Positions 33,026 through 39,620 of a stretch of DNA of 48,818 nucleotides are shown here, piece by piece. Position numbers and translations under genes: made by a program. Location: NCBI GenBank assembly GCA_900770145.1, contig CAAGJL010000030.1:1-48818 (forward strand). Reading direction: 5' to 3'. Under the pieces are notes generated by a model. The model saw only the letters and a program-made list of their open reading frames with translations, was not told where the DNA came from and did no database searches. The stretch is from Clostridia bacterium (lineage in GTDB: Bacteria > Bacillota > Clostridia > Oscillospirales > CAG-272). The stretch's first letter is position 1. Every line of letters starts with the position of its first letter.

Positions 33026-33501
33026 TTTGCAAAATCCTCCGTCCCGCCGGGCATCAGAACCGTAATCTGCGTGTCCTTTGCCGCGTCCGCCTGTGCGTCC
33101 TGTTTCAGCTTCTGAATCCTTGCCTGCTGTTCCTCCACGTCCAGCTCCGGTCGGATACCCTTGATCTCCCGCAGGTCTTTCAACGCCCCCGTGATGTCGC
33201 GGAAACCCCGCCCGCAACAGGCGATGGCGATGGAGCCGTCGTCAATCCCGTCGCTGATCATTTTCAGCAGTTTGTCCGAGATGGCCCCGAACAGGTCTTC
33301 CCGTTCCGCCTCCCGGCGCGCCACGGAATCCGCGAGTTTTGCATCCAGTTTCATTCCCGTTTCTTTCCGCAGTTCCGACCATTTTTCTCTCATCGCCACC
33401 TTGGAAAGCGTGCTGACGGAAACACCGTATTTTTCCGCCAGTTTTCGGTGGCTGCAGCCTCCCCGGAGATACTCTGCCTTGATTTTCTTCCAGTCCGGCA
33501 T
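33022..33501 (-). CDS. terS: Terminase small subunit
   Basis: A 159-residue DNA-recognition subunit of the packaging motor. The N-terminus (MPDWKKIKAEYLRGGCSHRK, then LAEKYGVSVSTLSKVAMREKW) is a helix-turn-helix of the type seen in Gram-positive TerS proteins; the rest is helical. GAGGAGG precedes the ATG. It is the first gene of the late operon, immediately after the terminator at 33581-33613, and overlaps terL. Confidence 0.88.
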   Translation of the reverse strand: MPDWKKIKAEYLRGGCSHRKLAEKYGVSVSTLSKVAMREKWSELRKETGMKLDAKLADSVARREAEREDLFGAISDKLLKMISDGIDDGSIAIACCGRGFRDITGALKDLREIKGIRPELDVEEQQARIQKLKQDAQADAAKDTQITVLMPGGTEDFAK

Positions 33502-33549
33502 CGCATACCTCCTCTTTTGATTCCATTTTACAATGGGTACCCGTGAATT

Positions 33550-33563
33550 TTATATACCCACCC
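33550..33563 (-). promoter_or_regulatory. GGGTGGGTATATAA motif upstream of the terminase genes
   Basis: Identical 14-mer to that before the tail fibre (11320-11333). It lies between the early terminator and the terS start, about 50 bases upstream, exactly where a late promoter is expected. TATATAAAAT could serve as a -10 element; no good -35 is present, so an activator would be needed. This is inference from two occurrences only. Confidence 0.42.
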
Positions 33564-33580
33564 CGGCAGAATATTTCCCG

Positions 33581-33613
33581 AAAAAAACACCCCCACGGAT
33601 TCCTCCGTGAGGG
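33581..33613 (-). terminator. Terminator separating early and late phage operons
   Basis: On the minus strand CCCTCACGGA pairs with TCCGTGGGGG (one G-T pair) around a GGAA loop and is followed by TGTTTTTTT. It lies after the last early gene and before the late promoter candidate and terS. On the + strand the stem is followed by GCATCTTTTT, so it may work both ways. The neighbouring sequence 33502-33654 holds no gene. Confidence 0.85.
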
Positions 33614-33654
33614 CATCTTTTTCACCCGCAGTGCCACTTGCACCGCATTCCGTT

Positions 33655-33856
33655 TCATCTTCTCCCGTTCCGTCCCCTTGCGTATTGCTTCCGGATGATC
33701 CGCGCCTTCCCCGCTGTCATGCAAGGCGCATTTTCAAGCAGCCGCCCGGCATACTCTTTTTCCCGCCGCGCCCAAGAATCCCACCGCGCGCGGCTCGTTT
33801 ACAATCTCCTTACCCGTCTCGTTGTCGATTACAAGCACTTTAAGTCCTTTTTTCAT
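33655..33856 (-). pseudogene. Small early-operon gene broken by a +1 frameshift
   Basis: A start at 33856 overlaps the methyltransferase gene by 17 bases, as other genes in this operon overlap each other, and has AAAGG upstream. The first 24 codons read as a natural protein (KGLKVLVIDNETGKEIVNEP), but this frame then ends at 33734 in an unnatural tail. The +1 frame has no start of its own yet continues sensibly (WDSWARREKEYAGRLLENAP) to 33655. The switch lies in a GCGCGCGG run near 33784-33792. Either a real indel or a sequencing error would explain it. The combined product would be 66 residues; I do not recognise it. Confidence 0.55.
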
Positions 33857-34355
33857 TTGATTCTACACCTTTCATAAAACAAAGCCAATGTGTTTTCATT
33901 TGCTTTCCGCTCTTATGCCCAAACAGCGGTTCTGCTCCGATAGCGTCAATGATTTTGCGGGTTGGTATATCAAACTCATTCCACTTAAAAATCAGCGTTC
34001 CATATGGTTTTAAGACACGCATACATTCCCAAAATCCATTGTGAATAAGTTGCGGCCAATTCTCTGGGAGTTTTCCGTACTTTTTCCGAAGCCACGCGTT
34101 TTCTCCAAGATGTACAAGGTGTGGCGGGTCAAACACGACCAATTCAAAAGATTCATCCGCAAATGGCATTTTCGTAAAATCTCCAATGATATCCGGCGTC
34201 ACATCAATCGTTCTGACAGAATCGTTCTTGGTGCTTCTCCAAATTGCCGTTCCGTGTTCTTCTCTGCAATCAAAATAGACGGCAGCAGGGCAATTTTTGT
34301 CAAACCATATTGTTCGAGATCCGCAGGTAGCGTCCAATATATGTTTATCTGTCAT
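33840..34355 (-). CDS. SAM-dependent methyltransferase, probably DNA-modifying
   Basis: A 171-residue class I methyltransferase. Motif I-like DATCGSRTIWFDK lies at residues 8-20 and the catalytic-type motif VVFDPPH near residues 73-79, resembling the DPPY motif of amino-methyltransferases. The last strand (LKPYGTLIFKWNEF) fits the fold. It is a short form without a separate target-recognition domain, common in temperate phages of gut Firmicutes. It starts directly after the stop of the zinc-ribbon gene and may protect phage DNA from host restriction; the base modified is unknown. Confidence 0.82.
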   Translation of the reverse strand: MTDKHILDATCGSRTIWFDKNCPAAVYFDCREEHGTAIWRSTKNDSVRTIDVTPDIIGDFTKMPFADESFELVVFDPPHLVHLGENAWLRKKYGKLPENWPQLIHNGFWECMRVLKPYGTLIFKWNEFDIPTRKIIDAIGAEPLFGHKSGKQMKTHWLCFMKGVESNEKRT

Positions 34356-34676
34356 TCACTTTTCCTCCAAATCCATCTTCGCGCCGCAGTTCGGGCAATA
34401 TTTTGGGTTTTCCATCGAATAAATACGAGGATCTATGTGGCATACACTGCACTCCCAACAATAACCAATATCAATAGGATATAATTGCCATTTTCCATGC
34501 CTGACTTCCTGAACATCGGCTGTCGATGCTTTGAATAATACAATTTTTTCAGCTTCCGCGAATCCCTCAGCAAGGTTGTCAAGCTGTGTTTCTCCTGCTT
34601 CGATCAGCTTTTGTGTTTCCTTAAATTTTTCATCAAACAGATCCGGAATGGTTTCCGCGTCAATGTATCTCGGCAT
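34356..34676 (-). CDS. Small zinc-ribbon phage protein
   Basis: A 106-residue protein beginning MPRYIDAETIPDLFDEKF, a start common to many small phage proteins, with a C-terminal zinc ribbon formed by CWECSVCHID and YCPNCGAKMD. The ATG at 34676 follows AGAGGAGAAAGG and overlaps the preceding gene by 17 bases. The middle part is helical and acidic. Function is unknown; such proteins are frequent in early operons of Clostridia phages. Confidence 0.8.
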   Translation of the reverse strand: MPRYIDAETIPDLFDEKFKETQKLIEAGETQLDNLAEGFAEAEKIVLFKASTADVQEVRHGKWQLYPIDIGYCWECSVCHIDPRIYSMENPKYCPNCGAKMDLEEK

Positions 34677-34974
34677 TGTCCTTTCTCCTCTCTCCGCGAC
34701 TGCAAAACTCGTCCGGTTCGCAAAAACCGAGCACTCCGCAATGCCCATTTGCAGAATAAAACTTGCACTCCTTACACCGCACGACTTCCGCCAGATTCTC
34801 CATTCCGCAAAACATCCGAATAGCTCTTTCCAGCTCTTGCTTGTTGATTTGGCTTTCTACGGTTTGGGCATACGGCATAAGCGATTCAAGAATAAATTCG
34901 TCCTGCGTCTCGCGTATTTCCACGCCTATGTTCGTGACATGCCTACCGATAGCATCATCAAAATTTATTTTCAC
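34660..34974 (-). CDS. Small phage protein with C-terminal cysteine cluster
   Basis: A 104-residue protein beginning at a GTG (34974) preceded by AGGAGGG, chosen over an upstream ATG because of that site and because neighbours overlap by similar amounts. The N-terminal half is beta/alpha (KINFDDAIGRHVTNIGVEI); the C-terminal part carries VRCKECKFYSANGHC and FCEPDEFCSRGE, a typical phage zinc-ribbon end. Unknown function in the early operon. Confidence 0.75.
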   Translation of the reverse strand: MKINFDDAIGRHVTNIGVEIRETQDEFILESLMPYAQTVESQINKQELERAIRMFCGMENLAEVVRCKECKFYSANGHCGVLGFCEPDEFCSRGERRKDNAEIH

Positions 34975-35236
34975 CGTCCGCCCTCCTGTTCCATGCTTCG
35001 ACTGCTTCCTCTCTCGTGTCGTAGATATACACGCCGCCAACGATAGCACCGTCCTCGGCGTATCTTGCAATCGGGCAATCTTCGTTTTCTTCGTGCGAAT
35101 GTCTGATTTGATACCCTAAACCACTCCACGGGTCATTTTCGTAATCATCACCGTGGATATTTCCCTCATCATCACAGCAGATAATTGTCGCTTTCCCTCC
35201 ACAAAACGGGCAGGGCTTCAATTCTTCACGATTCAT
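34958..35236 (-). CDS. Lar-like restriction-alleviation family protein
   Basis: A 92-residue protein with the Lar-family pattern: LKPCPFCGGKA at the N-terminus, a Trp-containing middle, a single Cys near HEENEDCPI, and the C-terminal YDTREEAVEAWNRRA. In Rac prophage, Lar reduces host type I restriction; many phage members are named only by this fold. The ATG at 35236 lies 10 bases inside the previous gene. A role in protecting incoming phage DNA is possible but not shown. Confidence 0.8.
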   Translation of the reverse strand: MNREELKPCPFCGGKATIICCDDEGNIHGDDYENDPWSGLGYQIRHSHEENEDCPIARYAEDGAIVGGVYIYDTREEAVEAWNRRADGENKF

Positions 35237-35450
35237 CTTCAGGCTCCTTTTCGTAAAAACTGTATTCAACCCACAATTTTCCGGTTTTGTCGTTTTTCGC
35301 ACAGCCTGTGATTGTGCAATCACCGTTGATTAGCATTTTCAGCAACTCAGCAACAAGAAACTTTCCAAACGGCTGATTCTTTTCGGATTCCCGTTGCTTA
35401 ATAAAATTTAGAAGGTCTTTTTGCAGTGTAGCATCAATCTCGGTTAACAT
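35226..35450 (-). CDS. Small phage early protein, unknown
   Basis: A 74-residue protein (LTEIDATLQKDLLNFIKQRE helical start, then TITGCAKNDKTGKLWVEYSF) with no recognised family. It overlaps both neighbours by a few bases within the tightly packed early operon, and AAAGGAG precedes its ATG. Composition is ordinary, so it is very likely a real gene. Function unknown. Confidence 0.72.
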   Translation of the reverse strand: MLTEIDATLQKDLLNFIKQRESEKNQPFGKFLVAELLKMLINGDCTITGCAKNDKTGKLWVEYSFYEKEPEDES

Positions 35451-35758
35451 TCTTTTCTCCTTTTAACAAGTTCTTTTTCAGCTTCTTCTCTCGTTAGAAA
35501 TACGGTTTTTCCAACATCATCAATATTAAAGTTAAGACCATAAACAGTCATAATTGTTTTCACATCTATAATCTTTGTTTTCAGCACTTTCAATTCCGGC
35601 TTACGCATTTGATTAAAACTCGGCTCAAAGCAATATACATTATCCCCCAGCTTGCACGGCAAATGTACCCACTCGGATTTATCTGCAAAATCAGCACAGA
35701 GCTTGCCAATCTGTCCATAATTGCACATTTTATAGTGCAAACAATCTTTACAAGTCAT
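35444..35758 (-). CDS. Small phage protein with N-terminal cysteine motif
   Basis: A 104-residue protein starting MTCKDCLHYKMCNYGQIG and followed by CADFADKSEWVHLPCKLGD, a pattern widespread among Clostridia phages, in which the N-terminal cysteines probably bind zinc. The rest is a beta-rich domain with the end segment KTVFLTREEAEKELVKR, also seen in many such proteins. Function unknown. Codon use is more AT-rich than in adjacent genes, suggesting recent exchange of this cassette. Confidence 0.78.
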   Translation of the reverse strand: MTCKDCLHYKMCNYGQIGKLCADFADKSEWVHLPCKLGDNVYCFEPSFNQMRKPELKVLKTKIIDVKTIMTVYGLNFNIDDVGKTVFLTREEAEKELVKRRKEC

Positions 35759-35762
35759 TGTT

Positions 35763-36125
35763 TTATACCTCCCTCACCCTGATCCCGTTTACCCACAGCA
35801 TCAGCTTTCTTTTGATGATGTACTCCTTTGTCCTCACGCCCTTTGCGTCCTCCACCACGGTGTTTCCGTCTTTGTCCCGGTACACAAAGTCGGCATTGTA
35901 GTCCACGCCGCGCTCAATCAGTTTGCCGGGTTTTACGCCGCCCCGCGCGCCCACCGTGTCCGGCTCCCGCTGGGGCGGAATCAGATTGTACGGCACCTGC
36001 CTCCGGAGGTCTGAAATCTCTCCGGCGCGCGCCAAGAGGCACAACTCGCACCAGCGTCTCGCCTCCTTGCTGGAGTCATACACTTCATCGCCCAACTTCA
36101 CCTTCAGGTTGTGATATTTGGTCAT
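35763..36125 (-). CDS. DUF1064-family putative nuclease
   Basis: A 120-residue protein of the DUF1064 family. Recognisable pieces are YDSSKEARRWCELCLLARAG, ISDLRRQVPYNLIPPQ, YNADFVYRDKDGNTVVEDAKG and EYIIKRKLMLWVNGIRV. The spaced acidic and Lys residues (DF...VEDAKG) resemble a PD-(D/E)xK nuclease core, so a role in processing recombination or replication intermediates is likely. The ATG at 36125 shares an ATGA overlap with the upstream gene. Confidence 0.85.
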   Translation of the reverse strand: MTKYHNLKVKLGDEVYDSSKEARRWCELCLLARAGEISDLRRQVPYNLIPPQREPDTVGARGGVKPGKLIERGVDYNADFVYRDKDGNTVVEDAKGVRTKEYIIKRKLMLWVNGIRVREV

Positions 36126-36349
36126 ACCATCCCTCCGTTCTTTTCGTACAGCATTCTGGCAACCAGGCACTCTTTGTAGTGCGCTTTGCAATAATTTTCC
36201 TCATAGTGCTTTTTCCTCCGTTCGTCCTTGAAGGAAACCTGAAGGGACGACCCGGGGCACACCCCTTCGCAGAAGATCCGCCATCTGTCATTGCTGGCGT
36301 AAAACGGACATTTGCAGTTATAGTCAACCGTTCGTTGTTTCTTCATCAT
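36122..36349 (-). CDS. Cysteine-rich phage early protein
   Basis: A 75-residue protein with six cysteines arranged as NCKCPFYASND, RIFCEGVCPGS and NYCKAHYKECLVAR, a pattern common in small phage proteins that probably bind metal. It starts at 36349 (ATGATG) after GCAGGAGG, and overlaps both neighbours, the downstream one by ATGA. It lies between the helicase loader and the DUF1064 nuclease, suggesting an accessory role in replication; this is not shown by the sequence. Confidence 0.78.
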   Translation of the reverse strand: MMKKQRTVDYNCKCPFYASNDRWRIFCEGVCPGSSLQVSFKDERRKKHYEENYCKAHYKECLVARMLYEKNGGMV

Positions 36350-36746
36350 CCATTCCTCCTGCGGGTAAACTCCGCGTTTCTTCGCCACCGGCAAGCGCGG
36401 GCAGGGTCGGCTCCGGCTCCCGGCCGCATACATCCAGAATCCGCGCAATCCGCCGGCGCTGTCCGTCCGTCAGATTTCCGTAAGTGTTTGCCGCTTTCAG
36501 CTCAAAGGTCGCCTCCCAGTACATGTCTTTCAGCTTGCCCTTGACCTCGCTGACCGCAGGCGGAAAGGGGCTGGTGGCAATCAGCTTGTTTACGGCAACC
36601 AGGATTACATCGACCGGGGTTTGCGCAAACTGCGTTGCCCATACCGAGATTACGCCGTTTGCCTCCTGCCTGGTCATCCCCTTGTAGGAAGCCGGATACG
36701 CCGCCTTGAGCAGCGCCAGCACCTGCACCGTCTCTTGCCTTGTCAT
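36324..36746 (-). CDS. Replicative helicase loader/inhibitor (G39P-like)
   Basis: A 140-residue protein matching the loader and inhibitor of G40P family. The N-terminal segment (MTRQETVQVLALLKAAYPAS, then GMTRQEANGVISVWATQFAQ) and SPFPPAVSEVKGKL are diagnostic. In phage SPP1 the related G39P delivers the G40P helicase to the initiator at the origin. No phage DnaB-type helicase is visible here, so it probably hijacks the host helicase. It overlaps the initiator gene by ATGA. Confidence 0.88.
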   Translation of the reverse strand: MTRQETVQVLALLKAAYPASYKGMTRQEANGVISVWATQFAQTPVDVILVAVNKLIATSPFPPAVSEVKGKLKDMYWEATFELKAANTYGNLTDGQRRRIARILDVCGREPEPTLPALAGGEETRSLPAGGMDDEETTNG

Positions 36747-37489
36747 ACCAGTCCCTCCTCTTTGGCGATGGAGAGAAAAACATTCTCCCCCTGCGTGCCC
36801 TTTGCCGCGGCGGCGGTCTTGTCGTTCCTTGCCCAGTTGCGGATGGTGGCAAGATGGTTTTTGTATACTTTCCCGGTAGAGGCAATGTAAGATGACAGCC
36901 GCTCGATCCGGCTTTCATAGTCTGCGGGGAATTCTGCCCGCAGTTTGTCCATGTCCTCGTCTGACAGGAGCACGTTCCGGTACTCCCCGTATTTGTGGAC
37001 GACCCCCTCCGGTTTCGGGTCGCCTTTGCGCGGGGGCGTATTTTCCCTTTCGGATTCGGATTCGGATTCGGATTTGTATTCTGATTCGGATTCGGATTCG
37101 GATTGGATTACGGAGACATTTGCATGCATTTGCCTGCAAATGCTTTCAGATGATTTCATACCGTCAGCGGGTGACGGAAACCTGCTCTTTTTGGCGCGGA
37201 TGCTCTGGTGCCTCTCCCAAGTGCGAATTTGCAGGAACGGACGACCATCTACTTCGTATAGATCGACAATGCCTACCGACCGCAAGGATTGGAGCGCGGA
37301 CACAACTTGCTTATCCGTCACACTTTTGAGCGGGAACAGACGGGACCTGAGAATGGCAGGTCGCGCGTCCATCCGCCCGTAATCGTCACAGTTGACAATC
37401 AACCGATAAAAGAAAACCTCTTCAAACCACGAAAGCGCATCTACCGTTTCACTGCCGCAAACAGATTCTTTGATAATCCTGTTCGGCAT
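36743..37489 (-). CDS. Phage replication initiator with Ser-Glu repeat linker
   Basis: A 248-residue protein with an N-terminal winged-helix-type replisome-organiser domain (ESVCGSETVDALSWFEEVFF, then LIVNCDDYGRMDARPAILRS), a low-complexity linker of alternating Ser and Glu (about residues 129-148), and a C-terminal DnaD-like helical region (YESRIERLSSYIASTGKVYKN, then HLATIRNWARND). It should bind the phage origin and recruit the loader encoded next. The linker is encoded by hexamer repeats that could themselves be origin sites. It starts at 37489, directly after the dcm remnant's stop. Confidence 0.85.
   Translation of the reverse strand: MPNRIIKESVCGSETVDALSWFEEVFFYRLIVNCDDYGRMDARPAILRSRLFPLKSVTDKQVVSALQSLRSVGIVDLYEVDGRPFLQIRTWERHQSIRAKKSRFPSPADGMKSSESICRQMHANVSVIQSESESESEYKSESESESERENTPPRKGDPKPEGVVHKYGEYRNVLLSDEDMDKLRAEFPADYESRIERLSSYIASTGKVYKNHLATIRNWARNDKTAAAAKGTQGENVFLSIAKEEGLV
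37049..37106. repeat. TTCGGA hexamer repeat inside the initiator gene
   Basis: The + strand reads four tandem TTCGGA units, a short interruption (TTTGTATTCTGA), then three to four more. In the coding frame this gives Ser-Glu repeats. As in lambda, where the origin lies inside gene O, the array may be initiator binding sites at the phage origin; since the unit is 6 bp, length changes keep the frame. Both ideas are inferences. Confidence 0.6.
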
Positions 37490-37666
37490 TCAATCACCGA
37501 TCCTTTCTTTTGTCACGGCAATCGGAAATTCTTCGATTTCCGAAGCCCACAGGCAAGAACCCTTGCCGTTCAGTTGCTCCCACAGGAGCGGAAAGCCGCC
37601 GATGATGCAGTCCACAGCGGGGGCGGTATTCCCGCTTATCTTGGTGATGTCTCCGAGGTGCCGCAT
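37490..37666 (-). pseudogene. Permuted remnant of a C5-cytosine DNA methyltransferase
   Basis: A 58-codon reading frame with a strong GAGGAGGG site 3 bases before its ATG, ending one base before the initiator's ATG. The first half (MRHLGDITKISGNTAPAVDC, then IIGGFP) matches the segment that leads into the catalytic PCQ loop of Dcm-type enzymes. The second half (FPLLWEQLNGKGSC, then LWASEIEEFPIAVTK) matches the segment that normally comes before it. The catalytic PCQ, the later motifs and the recognition domain are missing. The shared GGFP at the join suggests recombination in a tandem or circular intermediate. It is translated in all likelihood but cannot be a methyltransferase. Confidence 0.55.
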
Positions 37667-37821
37667 ACGCCCTCCTCAAACTCCAACACCGTCTCCCGCG
37701 TCTTGCCGCCGGGTTTCAGATCGGAAGCCAGCCTCACCGCGTACCCTGCTTTGACCAGCAGGGTGGCAAGGGTGAGGTAGTCATCGTTGGTGAGTTTTCC
37801 ACGCAATGCTCTGATTTTCAT
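37636..37821 (-). CDS. Small phage early protein, unknown
   Basis: A 61-residue protein beginning MKIRALRGKLTNDDYLTLAT behind an excellent TAAGGAGG site, 12 bases after the SSB stop. The sequence (LLVKAGYAVRLASDLKPGGK) looks like a small alpha/beta domain. Its end overlaps the dcm remnant by 31 bases, a longer overlap than elsewhere, consistent with a rearrangement just downstream. Function unknown. Confidence 0.72.
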   Translation of the reverse strand: MKIRALRGKLTNDDYLTLATLLVKAGYAVRLASDLKPGGKTRETVLEFEEGVCGTSETSPR

Positions 37822-37833
37822 CTCTGCACCTCC

Positions 37834-38292
37834 TTAAAACGGCAGGTCTTCCTCCCCGCTGACGGGGGAGAAGTCCGCGGGGCGCAGTTGCATCTGCTTG
37901 CCCTCTGTGGGCGGAATTTCGCGTTTTGCCGCACTTTCCGTGCGGGTGGCACTTGCGGTCGCGCTTTCCCTTTTCTCGCCGCAGAACGAAACCTCGGCGG
38001 CTACCACCTCGGTTGCATACCGGGTGGCTCCCTGTGCGTCCTTCCAGGTGCGGGTCTGAAGCTCTCCGCACACCAGCATCGGGCTTCCCTTGGTGAAATA
38101 GTTCCGCACAAACTCTGCGGTTTTGCCAAAGGCAACGACGTTCGGAAAGTCGGTCTTCCGCTCCTCCTCTTTCCCGGAAAACCGCCTGTCCACCGCAAGC
38201 GTAAAAGCGGTGACGGACATGCCGTTTTGCGTCTGCTTCAGCTCCGGAACGGACACCAGCCGCCCCATCAGAATCACTTTATTGAATGCCAT
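37834..38292 (-). CDS. ssb: Single-stranded DNA-binding protein
   Basis: A 152-residue SSB. The OB-fold is visible from MAFNKVILMGRLVSVPEL through VTAFTLAVDRRF and VVAFGKTAEFVRNYFTKGSP to TEVVAAEVSF (residues 1-105), followed by a flexible polar linker and the acidic tail GEEDLPF, which recruits replication and repair proteins. The ATG at 38292 follows AGGAAAG and overlaps the preceding gene by 14 bases. It works with the annealing protein and YqaJ nuclease encoded upstream. Confidence 0.93.
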   Translation of the reverse strand: MAFNKVILMGRLVSVPELKQTQNGMSVTAFTLAVDRRFSGKEEERKTDFPNVVAFGKTAEFVRNYFTKGSPMLVCGELQTRTWKDAQGATRYATEVVAAEVSFCGEKRESATASATRTESAAKREIPPTEGKQMQLRPADFSPVSGEEDLPF

Positions 38293-38518
38293 GTGTGCTT
38301 TCCTCCTCTGCCATGGAATATCGGGCAAATCTCGTTTTTTCGCCCAGCCTGTTGGTACCGGTGATATATTCCGTTCGGATGCGGTACCCCATCCGTTTCA
38401 GGTCGTTGATGCGGCTGGCAAGCCGCATACATCCGATGTCGGCAACCGCCTGAAGCGGCGTGATGCTGCCAAACTGCCGGATATACGCCACAATGCGCTC
38501 GTTTTGCGTTGCTTTCAT
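38279..38518 (-). CDS. Winged-helix / HTH phage protein
   Basis: A 79-residue protein with a winged-helix signature: QNERIVAYIRQFGSITPLQA, VADIGCMRLASRINDLKRMG and a wing-like YRIRTEYITG. Such proteins are frequent near SSB in Firmicutes phages and are presumed DNA-binding. The ATG at 38518 follows ACGGAGG and overlaps the upstream stop by ATGA. A regulatory or replication-accessory role is likely but unspecified. Confidence 0.8.
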   Translation of the reverse strand: MKATQNERIVAYIRQFGSITPLQAVADIGCMRLASRINDLKRMGYRIRTEYITGTNRLGEKTRFARYSMAEEESTHGIQ

Positions 38519-39075
38519 TTCGTATCCTCCGTTTCTTTTTCTCCCCAAAGGGATAACAGGTTTGCAATCTCGTCCGGCGTGCGGGTTTCCACGCCAACAG
38601 CGCGGCAGTCCTGCACGATGTGGTCAATCAGGCGGGACATCTGCGCGCGGTCATAGGTAGAGGAGCCGTAGTACAAGATGACATTGGTGCACCCCGCGAT
38701 CCTGCTGGGGAAAACCTCCGTCTGCCAGCCAAGCCCGTTTTTCTCCCACCCGTCACAGACCCGCGCCACCGCGTCGTTTTGCACGCATACCACCTCGGAA
38801 GCGCCGCCGATACCCCGCACGGCGTTCCGGTAAACTTCCTCTTTCGTCAGCCCCAGCTTTTCCGCCAGTCTGTCCGCCAGCACAAAGAAATAAGCGTTGG
38901 CGTCAAGGTTTCTTTTTTCCCGGTAGGGCTTGATTTCCACGGAAAGTTTTTCTTTCCCGGAAAACTCGTCCGCAAGAATCTCAAAGTCGCTTTGCTCGTT
39001 GACCTCCAGCAAAAGCCTTGGCTTGCCCGTTTTGTAATCGACGGTCGTATCGATAATTTTTCCCGTTACACGCAT
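38515..39075 (-). CDS. Conserved phage recombination-module protein (distant NinB-like)
   Basis: A 186-residue protein of a family widespread in gut Firmicutes phages, with KRNLDANAYFFVLADRLAEK, EEVYRNAVRGIGG and YYGSSTYDRAQMSRLIDHIV, always near YqaJ or annealing proteins. The layout recalls NinB, a DNA-binding recombination mediator, but the resemblance is distant. The ATG at 39075 is chosen because it just overlaps the YqaJ stop. Function in recombination is inferred from context. Confidence 0.7.
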   Translation of the reverse strand: MRVTGKIIDTTVDYKTGKPRLLLEVNEQSDFEILADEFSGKEKLSVEIKPYREKRNLDANAYFFVLADRLAEKLGLTKEEVYRNAVRGIGGASEVVCVQNDAVARVCDGWEKNGLGWQTEVFPSRIAGCTNVILYYGSSTYDRAQMSRLIDHIVQDCRAVGVETRTPDEIANLLSLWGEKETEDTK

Positions 39076-39620
39076 GGAAATCTCCCCTCCATCAGGCACC
39101 CGGCAAGATAGGTGAGCCTCGGCAGGTACACCCCGCGCACCCATTCCCCGTCATAGGTGACCGGGTGCGTGCTTCTTCTCGCCGGGTCTATCGGATTGAA
39201 AAAGTTGTCGTAATCCTTTTCGGTCAGCCCGTAGGAAACGATGTTCGCTTTCCGGAAGCCGGTGGCAAACATCTGCACCTGCACCTGCCAAAGGTATTTT
39301 TTCGGCATCCGGAAGCCCTTCTCAAAGCCGTATGTCTTGCACTCAAAAATCGTGTCGTCGGTGTTTCCGTCCAGGTTTACGCGCAGTCTCAGATCCTCTA
39401 TGAGAAACTGCCTGTCCGTTTCCATCGGGATACCGAGCGACTCCAGAATCCGGTGTTCGTAATGCGTCCCTGCGGCGGTGTACCGGTTTTCAAAGTGATC
39501 CCGGTTCAGCCCCAGTTTCTGCATCCACCATTTTTCAAAGGTCGCCGTGTTCCGGTTGCCGAGGATAAACGCCGTGTCGGAAGCGCCGAACCACCCGCTC
39601 CTGTCCTTGTCCGCAATCAT
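39066..39620 (-). CDS. YqaJ-family phage recombinase/exonuclease
   Basis: A 184-residue nuclease of the YqaJ (lambda-exonuclease-like, PD-(D/E)xK) family. Recognisable motifs: SGWFGASDTAFILGN at the N-terminus, AGTHYEHRILESLG (catalytic Glu), VNLDGNTDDTIFECKTYG (Asp, then Glu-x-Lys core) and YLWQVQVQMFATG (Gln helix). It should resect DNA ends to give single strands for the adjacent annealing protein. It overlaps that gene by ATGA, a coupling typical of phage recombinase pairs. Confidence 0.92.
   Translation of the reverse strand: MIADKDRSGWFGASDTAFILGNRNTATFEKWWMQKLGLNRDHFENRYTAAGTHYEHRILESLGIPMETDRQFLIEDLRLRVNLDGNTDDTIFECKTYGFEKGFRMPKKYLWQVQVQMFATGFRKANIVSYGLTEKDYDNFFNPIDPARRSTHPVTYDGEWVRGVYLPRLTYLAGCLMEGRFPCV

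Noticed and set aside
37049..37106. Possible CRISPR-like or satellite array
   Set aside because: The units are 6 bp with no spacers and lie in frame inside a coding sequence; this is a simple repeat encoding Ser-Glu.
37494..37679. A 61-codon Arg/His-rich frame overlapping the dcm remnant
   Set aside because: The composition is unnatural, and the frame at 37666-37490 in the same stretch has the ribosome binding site and recognisable motifs.
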